Source: Serilophus lunatus
Lineage: Eukaryota; Chordata; Aves; Passeriformes; Eurylaimidae
Direction of reading: 5' to 3'
DNA: 64,000 bases
Assembly (NCBI GenBank): GCA_013399895.1
Contig: VXBA01000680.1
Coordinates: 1-64,000 of the forward strand
Shown here: positions 23,421 to 37,600 of the stretch, one piece after another
Position numbering within the stretch: the stretch's first letter is position 1
Layout of the letters: each line of letters starts with the position of its first letter
Made by a program: the position numbers and the translations under genes
The notes under the pieces: generated by a model
What the model was told of the DNA's origin: nothing
The model's database searches: none
What the model saw: the letters and a program-made list of their open reading frames with translations, nothing else

Positions 23421-26400
23421 AGTAATTAAATAGCACTCCTAGAAAAGTCTACATGAGACAGACTGACTTGGAAAGAATTCTTCCTAACATTTAAGGCATG
23501 TAGTCTTTGAAAACATTGTTTGACCAGAGCCTGTGGGCTAGTGACAAGTGGAGGTCTGGTATGTTTGGTTTTGTTGCAATTTCTCTTGTCCTCATGTACC
23601 TTTACGGCATGCAGTCAAGGATCGTCTTGGCAGTAACAAGGCCGAAAGATAATTTCTGGCAGTTATTTTTTGTGTCAGCCCTGTGATGATTAAAGATGTT
23701 GAGAATTCTGCATTTTAATATTTTTTTCTGTTTAATTGATGGTGACCTGATATAGTTTTTTATTTAATTCTAAATTGTTTACTATCATACCAACAAACTC
23801 AAGTGGAAAGATAAACTGGTCACTGTACATATTCACAGCAGAATAAATTCTCTACTCTTTTTGAAATTCCCATTAATCTTTCGGATTTTATTAATTTCTT
23901 TGAGTTCCATGAAGCATACTTTCCTATAGGTACTTTCAAGCAATCGGAATAATTTATTACTGAATCAGATGTGTGTAATTGCCTGTTTGATTTTAAGCCT
24001 GACACCCATGGTAGATTGAATGCTATTTTACACAAAGGCTTCTCATCTATTAAAGGGTGCACTGGGACTGATTTCCTATGAAATTGTCTGAATCGCTTTC
24101 TCCCTTGGCACAATAGCCCAGAATAAATTTCTTCCTGTATATCTCCATCTTGCTTTCTTTCTCCTGTAACTCAGAATAGTAAAGCTGTGGCCTCTCTTTA
24201 TTTCCTCTCTAGTCCTGCTTAGTTACAGGTGACCCTTGATGACTGGTTTGAATTGGACCACCATCCTGAATACAGAAATACTTATTAGATCAACAGCAAT
24301 GGACTTGAACTTATAGGAAGCAGACTTCTTTGAAAAATGTTTGATATTTAACTCAAAAATGTAGTGTTTTGGTTTTTTTTCTCTACAAGATCCAAAGTGG
24401 CTCTTTGCTCTGATGCCTTTGAATTTCAACTGGTTTTGGAGCTCATACTGAACATGAAGACAGTCCAGGCTAAATTTCTAGATCAACATCTTGTGTTCAG
24501 TAGTAAATTTGTGGAGAAAGAATATAAAAAAGGTAGTAGGAAGAACATAGTAGCTACTGGTACTTATTGACTCCATCTGGGCATGCATGTGCAGTGTTAT
24601 TTTGAAATTCCAGAGAGGAAATGAATACATGCATATTTTGTCTAATTGTACACTATTTAGGCATGGCGGAACACTTTGTAAATAGCAATTTTATTATTTT
24701 TTAAATGGTAGTTTGTCTCAGTCTTGTGAAGTATAAATTCTTAATGAAATATTATACACACTCTGTTTTAGCACTATATTCTAACATAAAAATCTGTTTC
24801 ACTAAACAGATCTTATGCCTCAAAGCTAATATATCAACAACTGTTAGTAAGACTATCAAAGGAATTGTGTTTTTACGTTTCTGAGACATAGCCAAAATAT
24901 TACAGTAGAGAATACCAGTTACTTTTATAGTTCCTTAATTGTTTCTTTGTTCTCTGGAGAATATGGGAAGAGGAGGTCAAAAAGGCATGGCAAAAGTTAT
25001 TTCCCAAATTTATTCTCCCAGTCATATTCAGGGAAGTTTGTGCCTCGAATGAAGACCGATCTCTATTTAGATTTAGATTTTGGATTTGAAAGCTCCTTAT
25101 TCACACTTTCAAAGAGCATACATTCATTTACTTCTTCCCTTGATCTCCCTAACCAAGATTCGTGTACAGAAAGATCTTCAACAAATTATTTTCTTTCTTG
25201 TCCCAGCCTCAGCTAACTCATGGCATGTCTTTGATTTCATATTACTGTTAAAGTTGAGTTAAAAACAAATTATTCCTTTGGGTGGGGTAGGAGAATGTAA
25301 CATTAAAACAAACCATCTCAAAATGAGCTGACGCCTGAAGAATCTGCATGAGTTTTTGTCTAGTTTCTCATAAACATCAGCATCAGCACACTTTGTTCCC
25401 TTTGGTGTTTGCATTTATCACATTTAATTGTTGCCCTGTATGAAGTCCAGATCGTGTTTTCTCTGAGGAAAGAATAAGGGAGGTTTGTGTTTTTGGAAAA
25501 TAAAATGTACACTCTCTTTTTCTTCCTCCCCTTTTTTGCTTAAAAAACCCCCAAACAAACCCAAACCACAAAAATAGATACACAAAACCCAATACCATTT
25601 AATCCTGCCTTTAAAAGTATTAAGGATCTTGTTTAGTGCTTTCACTTAGACAGTCATTTTCACTGATTGTCTCATTTTGATTAACAGATGGATTATTCTG
25701 ACCAAAATCATCTTAGTTTCATGATCCTTTTGTAGAACTGTTTGGTTTGATGTCTCATGAAGCCAGCTGTACTTGAGTATTGTCTATGTCCATCCTTCAG
25801 TTTTGCATTTGACAGCTGGTGTATTAAAGGATAAGGGTTAACAATTTATTTGTTTATCACTTCATTAAACCCATTTTAATGCTATCCAAAATTATCCTGG
25901 TGACACTGATTTCGTGAGTGTCCTGTTTCAGTAATACTGCTATTCCATATTGTTACCTGAATCAGTTTCCTGGGACTTCTTAATAAAATAGCAGTCCCAG
26001 TTCAACATATCCCAATTAAGCCAAGTGCTTTGTAGCAATGTATTACACTTGTTCTCTTTAAGCCTTTTACAATCACATATTAAAGAGCTCCCAAAGTGGT
26101 AGAGGGCAGCTATTTACTGAGGTGTTAGACAGTGTAGATTAATGACAAGAGGAGAAAGTTCAAACAGTTATGTTAAGGCAAACATATGTTATTTTAACAT
26201 GTAGTACAGGCTCTTCAACATCAGCTCGATTCTGTCACTGCTGAAGTTTTAGAACCTATGTGAAAGTCTGTAGAATAAATAATTTAAGACTTTGTCTTTA
26301 AAAGACTGACTCATTTTCCTGTTCCATTCACCAAGCCTTGTACTGGTCTCCCTTGAAGGCGAAGAAATTTCATTTTATTTGAGAAGCTGCTTTGCTTTGA

Positions 26401-29400
26401 GACTTTTTTTGCAATATTGCCAATTTGTTGCTAGCATGTCTTTTAGTGTTATTGAAGTACTAAAAGCGCCACTGAAGTACTAATAGCTTTTCACTCAGTT
26501 TAAGTTGCCGTCTTCAAAAAGAATATTGAGTGGATTTTGTTCCACACACCCTCATCTTTCACAAATACTGGCAATAGTCTGACAACTGTCCGTTTCTCAT
26601 CCTCTTTTCTTTAAAAGAGTGTTCATATGTTTCCTCTATTTAGAAGAAACTATAGATGAATGTTAATAATAATTGGAAATACATTCATACAATCTCTTTC
26701 CAAAAGAAAATTATTTATATTTGTCCCAATTTCAGGTTGAACATGGCAGAAAGTTCCATCATCAAGGCTTTTCTGCTGCCTTGAATCTAAGAAATTTCTT
26801 TCTTCCTAAGGTGAAAAAAGAGAGGGTGTTTTGAGATTGCTTCATCTTTAAGTATAAATATCATGTACAGACTCCATTACATGAGGTTGGTATCCTGATA
26901 ATCGTTTTGGGCAGGGAGGGGTTGCATAATAAATGTATCACTAGCTGTTACCAAGCAGAAATTACTAGTGTAAGTTAATTGGCTAATTGTTATTAGAAAT
27001 TCATACATGGGAGTCTTGATGAATTCATAAACGCTACATGAACAGGCTTAGGGAAGTTACAAAGACCAGTTGCAACCTTTCAAAACGTTTTTATGTTAAT
27101 CTGGTGGCATGTGTAAAAAAAGTTATATCTTTAACCACACAAAAGTACCACATTATTAATTACAGAGAGATTACAGTCAAATATTACAAAATCAAATGGC
27201 CAATACTTATGAAAATATTAGTTACCCTCTAATATCTTCCAGAGATTCTATGTAGCCTTGAAGTTTGACTTCATGCCATTATGTTGGGTTTTTTTCATCA
27301 AACATCACCAGAATCAGACCATGAGCAAGAACCTTTTTCTGAAACCAGGCATATTCTAAATTGGCAAACATCAATTCTTTTCAACAAATTCAACATGGCA
27401 CCATATGAATGTTGTCTTAAAGAAGCTAGCATGGTACAAATCGCTGAAATGGAAATCAATTTTTTACTTTTCTCTTGTTTGCCAGTGCTCTTGGTCAGAA
27501 AGATCCCCAGTATTATTTTAAATTTGGACATGCTTTTCATAGTGTGCTTTGTAATACTTGACTCTGACACAGTGCGCTTGAAACTACTGGTGAGCAGTGC
27601 TTTCCTGGGGAGACCAGCATTACTGTCTCACTTCTGCAGATTGGGACTGGGAGGCGCAAGCATAGTTGCCGTTTCTCTGAGATCACTAAAAATATCAGTA
27701 GCAGAAGGAGGAATAGAAGTCTGGTTCCTTCAGGTTTTGAAACGTAAAGGAAAAAAAAAAAATCCAGTCTCGTTTTACAAGTTGCATTGTTTGGGATCTT
27801 TTCATGGCAAATTGCTGGTTTAAAAGCCTTGGTGTCTGATTTTACAGTATAGGCAAACTCTTCCTGCAAATAGTATTTTTCTTTCTCCTGATACAGTATT
27901 ATGTAAAATAAACTGTAAAATTCTCATTTCATGTCTTGCCATTAGTGAACATAATATTTCCTTTAGCGTTAGAAATTAATTTGGCCTTTATAGCCAGGTA
28001 AACTCAAAAGCTACATTTTTTCAATATAGCTAATCTAGGTGAGGTGTTTTTCCATATTGCTGATCCTACTCTCCCTGTCAGCATGCAGCTCTGTTTGTTG
28101 AAGCCTTGGGAAAATCCCATTTAAAAGTCTCAGGAAGTATTCATGTGGATTGTTTTCTCCAACAGACTTGATTTGACAAGCAGCTGTTGGAAATGTGAAA
28201 ATTTTCAATTCTTTGCAGCATCCGACTTGGTTGCAAATCAGCTGGACACAGATAAATCTCTGCATCTAGAAGAGGAGATACACAATATTGTTTGTTGGTA
28301 TCACCTGATTCCTGATGCCAAGACTCGCAGCAGACTGTGTTAGGAAATAACCATTCCATTTTTTTATCATCTGCACAATAGGATAGTGTTTGCTGTTAAA
28401 GCCCTTAGAAGGCAAGAGAGCTGTATGCAGAAAATAGTGAAGATGTTTGAATTCATGTCCTTTCCTCATAGGTCACTAACAAGTATTCCTTTACTTGTCT
28501 TCAAAATTTAGGTTCACACTTTGAAGGTTAATTTAGCTCACAGCAGAATTACAATGGCAAGTAACTTAAATATGGCAACATGTGCATGTTCTCGTATAAG
28601 AAACCCTACCCTTGGCTGTCATATTTCTTAAGCTACATGATAGTTTAATGGTGAACACTTAGACCCATCTGTGAACAAGGCATTTAGCCCATTTCTAATA
28701 GTTGCCAGATAAACATGTTCTTACATGGCAGTCTTGTGCAATACAGCAAATGCTGTCTTAACTACAGAAAGGTCACGTGTTGTGACAGTTTTGCCAAGCA
28801 AAAAAAGAGACTTTATATTTCATGTTACTTGTTGACACTAACAGGCCAGAAAAAAGATGATTTTTCTTAAAGAGTAGGCACCTGTGTCCACCCACCAGGA
28901 AATATAAATGTATGGATGACCTTGAATAATAGAATTTGTTATAAAATTAACTTATAAAACTTCTGTAGCAATTCTCTCCTATTAATTGAATTCTAGAGTG
29001 CATTAGTAAATTAAATAACAGGGCACAAATTTCAAACGTTACCAAAAAATTGGTAACTGAAAATGAAAACAAAAAGTGCTTCCTCCCACAAACTGTCATT
29101 GTTGGGTTTTGGCATTGGAGTTGGATGAAAAGGAATGTTACAGATTTGCCATTTTTCAGGATGCCTAGTCATCTTTATTACAGCCAACTTAATTAGACTC
29201 TTATTTCAGCTCAGAAAACTTGTAACCTTTCAAAAATATCTAGTTGATAAAGTCAAACTTTCTGCTTTGTGTTTTGCTATCACTTTTTTTTCCCTTTAAA
29301 CACCTGCCTGCCTTTTAACATTTCTCAAGGAATTACGTTACTTACGAAAAGTATTATCTGCTGTAGTTTTCATCACAGTTCAGTGCACAAACTTGCTAAC

Positions 29401-31122
29401 AAGATGTATTTAAAACATAAAATTTTCCACACACAGAGGCGTTTGAAGAATTGTTATGTCTTAAATATGTATATATATTTATATTAAAATCGGTTTAAAT
29501 TCCCATGCTAGATGTGGTTAGTATTTGGAAATTGTGCTTACATGGGGAAATAATGTCTGTTTGAGCAGCCGTACCTATAATTTCAATCATGTTTTGTCAT
29601 TTCTTCAAAAAGTTTTCCACACTCATTCCCTGGTTAGGATCTTAATAAAAATTCAGGCATGTTTTTACCCAGGTGGGTTTTATCCAGGTGGATAAAAACA
29701 CTATCATAGGTGGTGTTACTCTGAAGAGTACCATTTGAACCAGTTATTTCTTTGTGCAACATGAACTTCATCAGTCTTACATGAGGGTTCTACTTGATTT
29801 CTTATACTTTTTCTTTCTTCTCTCTTGTAGAAGAATACAAGATTTGGGAGAAGAATCAGGGGCATAAAAAGAAGTTAATAAAAACATAAAATAATCTTAC
29901 TACTCCCTATTGCATATGCACATTTTACCATAGGTGGGTGAAGTACCAGAAGAAAGCATTAATTTAACTTGGTTATCCTGAAGAGAGTGACCTAACTCAC
30001 TAAATGATAGGACTGATAGAAAAATTCAAAAACAACTTGTGCAACTTACAAATCTGAGTGAATGATAAGTTCATTTTTTCTTGGACAGAAAAAATGTGTT
30101 ATCTCTTCCAAAATGGTTCAGCTTTGAGTAGTGAAAACTTACAGTGTAAAAATGAAGAGTAAAACCTGATTCATTATTTGTGAAAGTTTCTGCCTTGACT
30201 ACACTGATGATCCCATCAGTTGCGTTTTCATAGCTGGAAGGTACTTGTACAGGTGCTACAAAAGCTGCTCTTATTTTTCAGCAGAGGACATGATTATGGT
30301 GCAATATAATCAGTACTACTAGTGTAATGAACTGCAAGGGCATAATCTGTACCATCTGTGGAATATCAGCAGCAATAGCAGAGTATCTCTGTATTGATAT
30401 GCAGTCAGAGGTAGAGTGTTGTCTTTGGTATTTATTACAAAATTATTTTATTTGCCCTCAGTTATGACAACAATTTATGGTACTCAAAAAAGGAAGTAGA
30501 ATTGGTGCAAACTAGCTTCAGAAAATGCCAGTGATTAGCACAGAGATTGTAGATGCTGATGAAACACAAAAGCATAAAAGAAGTCTGAACTGCAGGTTTG
30601 TTGTAGACTGCTTCTTGCTGCAGCATCTGATATGTAAGAAGAGTTGTTCATGCAAACAGCACTGATCTTGCATTCAAGTGACTGCAGTTGTGATCTCTGC
30701 TACTGACCTGCTGTGTCTATTTTGATAACAATGCTTTGTCTCTTCAATAGCTGTTCTTTTCTGATTAAATCGCATATTAGCAGGCAAGGACTTTTTGTTA
30801 CTGTATACAGTGCCTATTATAACACATTCTCAAACTTTATTACCTCCATCTTATATGTTACTTATATGTTACATCCCCATTTCTTCAAAAGGTTTTTTAA
30901 GTCTGATTTGTCAGTCATCTTTCGTTACTTTCTAATGTTGATACCACATTACTCAAGGATTTAAGTTCAGATAATTAATATTTTGAAACAGTGTCTCTGT
31001 TCTATTTCTTTATACTGATTTAACAGTAAGTTGGAAATAGACTTTTATATGTTTAACTAAAGTTCAATATGTTGTATGCTAAGTTTTTGAGCACATAAGT
31101 GCTACTAGATATGGAGCGAATG
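23421..31122. other. AT-rich single-copy DNA without recognisable genes
   Basis: These 7.7 kb show no recognised transposon. The longest frame, 27281-27823 (180 codons), is discussed as a finding and is not credible as a gene. An A/C-rich low-complexity tract is at 25540-25596. Short AT microsatellites occur (for example around 29467-29485). Confidence 0.55.
25540..25596. repeat. A/C-rich low-complexity tract
   Basis: AAAACCC/CCAAAC units like those at 21.9 kb. The strand-complementary T/G-rich form causes the hydrophobic frames on the minus strand at 25383-25645. Confidence 0.8.
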
Positions 31123-31605
31123 AATCACAGAATCATTTAGGTTGGAGCATACCTCTGAGATCATCAAGTCCAACCTGTGACCAAACACCACTTTGTAAAT
31201 TAGACCATGGCACTATATGCCACATCCAGTCTCTTCTGGTGGTGACTCTACCACCTCCCTGGGCATCCATTCCAATGCCCAATCACTCCCTTTGTAAAGA
31301 ACTTCCTCCTAATGCCATACCTAAACCTCCCCTGGTGCAGCTTAAGACTGTGCCCTCTTGTCCTACTGCTGATTGCCTGGGAGAAGAGACCGGCCCCCAT
31401 CTTGTTTCAACCTCCTTTCAGGCAGCTGTAGAGGGCAATCAGGTCTCCCCTGTGCCTTCTCTTCTCTGAGCTAAACAACCCCAGCTCCCTCAGCTGCTTC
31501 TCACAGGACTTGTGCTCCTGACCATTCACCAGTCTCATTACTTTTCTTTGGATGTGCTCCAGCACCTCAACATGGTTTCTAAGTTGAGGGGCCCAGAACA
31601 TTATG
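31123..31605 (-). mobile_element. CR1 LINE fragment, reverse orientation
   Basis: The plus strand begins AATCACAGAATCATTTAGGT, the reversed CR1 tail. It continues with GATCATCAAGTCCAACCTG, ACCACCTCCCTGGGCATCC, AAAGAACTTCCTCCTAATG, CAGCTGTAGAGGGCAATCAG and CAACCCCAGCTCCCTCAGCT, ending near GGGGCCCAGAACATTATG. These blocks are the reverse of the last part of ORF2 and the 3' untranslated region of a distinct CR1 subfamily. A minus-strand frame at 31407-31601 retains a broken piece of ORF2 (VEVLEHIQRKVMRLVNG). Confidence 0.94.
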
Positions 31606-34600
31606 AAAACTGATATTTAAACTAGATATTTTTCCTTTAGATTGTTGTTGGTGGTATGTTCCTATGTATGAAGCTTTATTCACATTGTGTTTAATGGAGT
31701 CTTCAGTCTAGGACTGTTAAAAAACATTTATCTTTCTCAAAAAGGACTAGTCATAGGATTGAGACAAAGACTTTGGGAGTCTCTAAGTATACAATCAGAA
31801 TTAAAACCAAATTTCACTTAATCTTGCTTCTGTTTGTCTTCATTTTCATTAATTTCACCACCATTCCATTGTGGCTGAGAGCTCTGAATCATAATTTTTT
31901 TTTTTTTTCAATCTCTGACACATCTTTTTTTCCCCCAAGGAGACACTACATTTAAAAGTTAATTAGTTTCCTCACCAATGTACAAGTCAATAAAATTGAA
32001 TTATGATTATTAAAATCATAAAAATGGCATCAGTCTTACAGATCTGGAATAATCCTGAACATGTATTCATCGCATGCAAATTTCATTGGGATACAGATCA
32101 TCAGATCATCTGCCCTTCAGGCTCTGACAAGACAATATCTCCAAAAAAAAAACCAAACAAACGGTCATCTTTAAAGAAACAAAAAAAGGTGAAAAGTTAG
32201 CTGGTGCCAGCCTGCACAGTTCTTCCACTCTTTGCACTATCTTTTTCTTTTCTTTTTTCACTTTTATGGTTCTGGTTTACATTTGGGTAATTTTGGAAGT
32301 GCAGTTAAGTTATGTGCCTATGTAGGCGTGCTGGTAATAACAGGAGGGTAAATGCCTGATCTAGTAGTGAATAACTTAGCTACAAGTAGACTATCTGAAG
32401 GAAGAAAAACAACAGAAAGCAAGTAGCAATTTCCCAGAAGTTTGTGTGTCAAATGCATTTAAGTTCCAAATTTCTATTTTTGGCAAACATAGTTTGTCAG
32501 GAAATTCAGGGTTGTGTGTGAAAAAATGTCATTCAATATTTGTGTCCTACTGTATAATTATCATAAGTTAGCATCAGGTCCAGTGGCAGGGGCTATTGAT
32601 CCTTACTGTCCATAGTGCAATAGTGTCACAATATTTAGACCTTAAATGTTGGTTTAGGAATTAACAAGCATAGATATTTTTCTGTAAGAGATATGAGTGT
32701 TGACTCTTTCCTATATGTTGCTTCTTTTTGCCTGGGGTTAAACTGTTTTATTGTCCTGCCTTATCCCTGGTCTAAATATTTCTGAAACTGATGCTGCTAT
32801 TGGTTTACAGTTTGCTGCACTTTAGTAGAGTTTTAGATACAGATCATTTCCATTGTGGCTGAGAATGTCAAGATGTGATTTTTGGTTTAAAAACTCATAA
32901 ATGGTATTTGCATAAAGTAGTAGCTCATAAATGAAGCTACTCCCATACATGCAACTGCGCTTACAGTGACTCTCAGTAGCTACTCTATTGTAGATATCTA
33001 TAAGTCTATCACTGACATGAATATATAAGGGACGTATAATGAAACTAAAGCAGCCAATGAGTCAAAAAATAGTACAAAAAACGATGAAAAATCCTTTTCC
33101 CTCTACTCAGCCTTACTCTTCACAAACCCACAGGGAAAAAGGAAGCTTGCAAATTTTTCCCTAGATTTATATTAAAGGAATTTTTCCCTTCTCAGCTGAA
33201 TGTAAACTGCCACCATTTCACAAGTGTTGCCCTTTCTTCTGCCATAGAAGTGGGAGTGAAAGGATCCATAGTGTTCTACAAGTACAAGGTATGTCCATTT
33301 CCCTATAATGTATGTCTACATTTTTCCTAGTATACTTGTAGTACAGACCTTAAAGTTAACATTAAGAGCCAATTCTCATTCTATAACTTTTATATTAGAC
33401 ATTTTAACACAAACACTAAAAATAAGGCTCCTCTGAAACATGTCACACCTATGTAAAGTTTGTTCCCCTTCCCCTATATTCTTTTCCTGACAGCATAATC
33501 TTCTCTTTCTGTGCAGTTGCTCCTTAAATGTTACTGAGAAAACAAGTTTTTAATACAACAGGGAAAAAACCTGTTCGTAAGAGTTCATATGTTCAGAAGA
33601 AACAGATTTTGTTTTCATGAGAAAAGTTTTATGCTCTTTCATTAAATAAGGTTTTTAAATTTAGTGTAGTAGTACTTGAAAACCTCACATTGACACTAGA
33701 ATCTGTACTAAAAGTAATAAAGGTCAAAGAAGAGACATGGACAAAATGTGAGCAAATCAACATAGGTTCCATGTATTTTTCAGGCTTTCCCCCAAGATGA
33801 ATAGCAGTCTTGTAACTAGTGACAGTGCGTCCTGATATGTTTTTTGTGAGTGATTGCTTAAATAATCTCCCTTTCCTTGAACTGAAATGTGTAATTTTGA
33901 GTTCAGTTTGAAAGAGGTTTGTCATAACAGAAATATTTATTGTTCAAAGAAATTATATTTTCTGAACTTTCCATGAGAATGGATCTTCAGAGATTGCAGA
34001 CTTGATAGAAAAGTCAACAGGAACAAGACTTTTAATTTTGTTTTCAAAACAAGTCATCTATTCTCTTCTGGAGAAAGAAACACAGCATGTCTTTCACTGG
34101 TCTTACAGTTCTATCTTGTAATAGTTGATATATAATAAAAATGCATTCTTCTGATCATGGCCAAAGGCATTAGAAAATCTCCAATTGTAGGTTGGATCTT
34201 CTTTCTTTTCAAAGCGAAACCATATGAGGGGTCTTTTATATCACCGATTTTCTAACATAAATGAAGATTGCAAAATTATACAACTTTCGTTTCTTTATAT
34301 ATATATATAAATCGACTATCATTATTTAAACTGTAACTGCCAAATACTTGCAGCATATAATTTATTAGGTATATTTAAGCAGTTATATATTTGTTCTAAA
34401 TTCTTCAAAAGAGCAGTGAGTGAATGCTGTGGACTTTTTCCTGGTATTTTGACTGAATGCTCTGGAGTTATTTCTGTTTCCCTTTCAGTGGCAAATTTCC
34501 CTGCCAGTTCAGTAGCATCTCTCTTGGACAGCAGAGCTGGCCAGACACCCTTCATAATTATGTCACAGTCATGTGTGCCAAAAAATCTAGTTATGTTTTC

Positions 34601-37600
34601 CCCTGCAAATCATTTCTTTGTCTTCTGGTTTTTGTTATTAGTGTTGTTGCTGTTGCTGTTTGTTTTCTTATGTCAGTGCTGTTTCCAGTAAATTGTTCTT
34701 ATCTCGACCTGTGATTTTCACCTTTTGTGACTCCAATTCTCAACCCCATCCTGCAGCAAAGGGAAGGGGGTGGGGAAGGAGAGGGAGAGAACACAGAATA
34801 GTTTGGGAGAATGTCAGTAGGGGCACTGAATTGGGGAGTGTCATTCCTAAATCATGCCAACATGTTTGCATAGAATTCTCCTTTAGAACAAATGTTGTAC
34901 TATTCCTCATTCTAACTGAATTCCTTTAATTTCTTATGTATTTTTCTTAATGTATTGAAATAAAATTTGGCACTTCTCTGTTTCAAGTGAACTGCTATAT
35001 CTTGATGATGAATAAGCATCACAAAGTCCAAGCTTGCCTGCCAATAATTAAGTGTACTCTCACATCCTCACATGAGTACAACGGGAATATATTTAGCACC
35101 CACTCTTTAATAACCATTATTTGTCTTGTACTGTAGAAAGTATGAGTTGGGTCTGGTAGAAGCTAGTTTCTAAGCAAGCCGAAGAAAGGGTAGTTTTTTA
35201 ATGAAACACAAATCTTACAGCTGTAGAATTTACTAGGCAAATCTGCATTTGCTATGGTGTAGACAGGTTTGAGGTAAGATTGGAAAATTCATTCAGAAAT
35301 ACATTGAGGGAAGATGAGTCTGAAAATACCTTTAACAAAAACTGTTAGAGTCTCAAAGAGCACTGGGGGAAGTATTGTGTACATTTGCTCTGAATTTTCT
35401 TTTTCCTGGCTTTTGGAGGCAGGATATTTGAATCAAGTGGTAGTTTAGTCTAATCCTGTACACCCCAACTTACATTGCACCATGAACCTGAGTCTGATTT
35501 TTGAAAGAAAATTGTTGTTGCCTTCTTTCTCGCTTCCTAGATTTAAAGTATTAAAGTATTTAAAGTCTAAAGTATTAAAAAGGCTCTTTGCACCAAAAAT
35601 GCTTGTAAAAGTTACGTATTTGATTTTGATCTGAATGAAAATGTTGTATTAGAAGGAAGTTGATTAGAAAATCAAGGTTCTTGTCGTATTTGTTGAGAAA
35701 GAGTAAAAAATTTACAAATAAAATTTGAAATATATATACAATATACTTTATGAGTGTATGGTATATATCTGAATTTTGCGTGACTAAACTTTCAGTGGTG
35801 TCCAGAACGTTATTCCTGACTCTCTAGTGAAGCATAAATGTCAAATTACAAACTTCTAAATAGACCAATTAAAAGTAATAGAAATTAAATTTGTTTAGAT
35901 ATACAATGCAGATACTCCTTTAAGTCCATCAAAAGAGTAATATGGAAAACGCTAGTTTTATTTTAAAATTATGTATTCATGCACCTGTATTTTTGTTATG
36001 TGTGAGATTCCAAAAACCTGCATCTTCATAATTCTCATAATTTACATGGTGATTGTAATTGTAAAATATGTTCAGATTTTATTAATACAGTGAACCTTAT
36101 GGAATAAATGGTGTAGCTGTTAGGAAAAGAAAGTACCCTTCTGAGTAATACAATTCTGACTTAATTTGAAGAAAAATTTTAATCCTCTTTGCGCTTGCTG
36201 GGAGAACAAGACATTTTTTTGAAAGTGATAGTGAGAGGAAGTGTTTCATCATTTTATAGCCTTTTAAAAGTTGTGGTAATACTTTTTGGAGTATCAAATA
36301 GGTAAGAAATAGATAAAACATTAAGTTCTTTTTCATCATTCTAAAATAGAGTCAGTAGTGTAGACAGCTTATCTGAAGACAGGAGGTACACTGCTTTCCT
36401 ACTATTCATATCTTCACGTTATGACAGAAAAGTTATTAGACTTGACCTTGCATAGCAATGCGATTTAAAGAGTATGTGAAATTGATTTTGATTGCTAAAT
36501 AAGTGATATGCAATAGAAAAACCTCACAAAAAACCTGTGGCAGATATTGCTGATTTTCATTCATGCATACAAATATGTGTGTGTATGTGAGCAGAGGTCT
36601 GTTTTAATGCAGACCTAAATTCAGAAATGGTTTACTTTTAACTAAGCCTACTTGTAGGGAAAAGCGATTTCCATGTGACTGTTAGTAACCAATTCATGTA
36701 TTTTTTTTTAGTTTGCTTTGATTCAAAATTTACAACTTGAATTTTACTTAAACTGTTCTTACGATGAATAAATCTGACTGGATAGTTTAATTTTGTTACT
36801 GATTTTTACTAAATGAGAGAGTTGGAAAACCAGCTTGAAACATCTCTTTTTTTATTTTTGGTTCCTTACATAAAACATTTAATTTTGCTGGAAGGAAAAT
36901 ACTCCTTTTCACTCTTGAAGCAACAAAAATAAATTCCAAATCAAGATAACATTTGATTTTCAAGTATTGTAAATTAAAACTTTGACTTCTATTTTTATTT
37001 GATTAGTCTGAACAATTTACTAAATTTCACATGAATTTCTGTTCAATCAAAATGCATTGCTCAGGAAAGAAATTAATTTCTCTTTTTTTTTTTTTTTTTG
37101 TAATGTGATACTGGACCTAATTTAGTTATGAGTGCTGATATGTTAAAAGCTATCATCTCATATATGCAAATTAAAAAAAGGAAATAGAAAATAGAAATAG
37201 TTAACAATGTACTCATGTCATATTACAGGCTATGCATTAATTTGTTTATTCCACAGTTTGGTGGAAAAAAATTCAGGTCACAGGTGTAAAAGTTGTTAGC
37301 CTTTCTCATACCCCAAGGATGACACACCATAGAGGATTCCTGTCTCCTGACAATGTCAGTTGCTCTATTAATATGTCCTTATTAAGGGTTGTTTCTAATT
37401 TTATATGTGTAATTGTAGTAGCAAATTACTGGATATACCTGCCTAACTAATTGCTTCTTTTTAAATTCTATTATCTATGCCCTCAATTGATTGTGAGTGA
37501 AAATATATTTAAGTACCTAGACTGTCACTGAAAAACTAGAAATTGAAGTTTAAAACATTTTTAAACATTCTTTCCCATGTGAAGAGTTGTTAATTCATGT

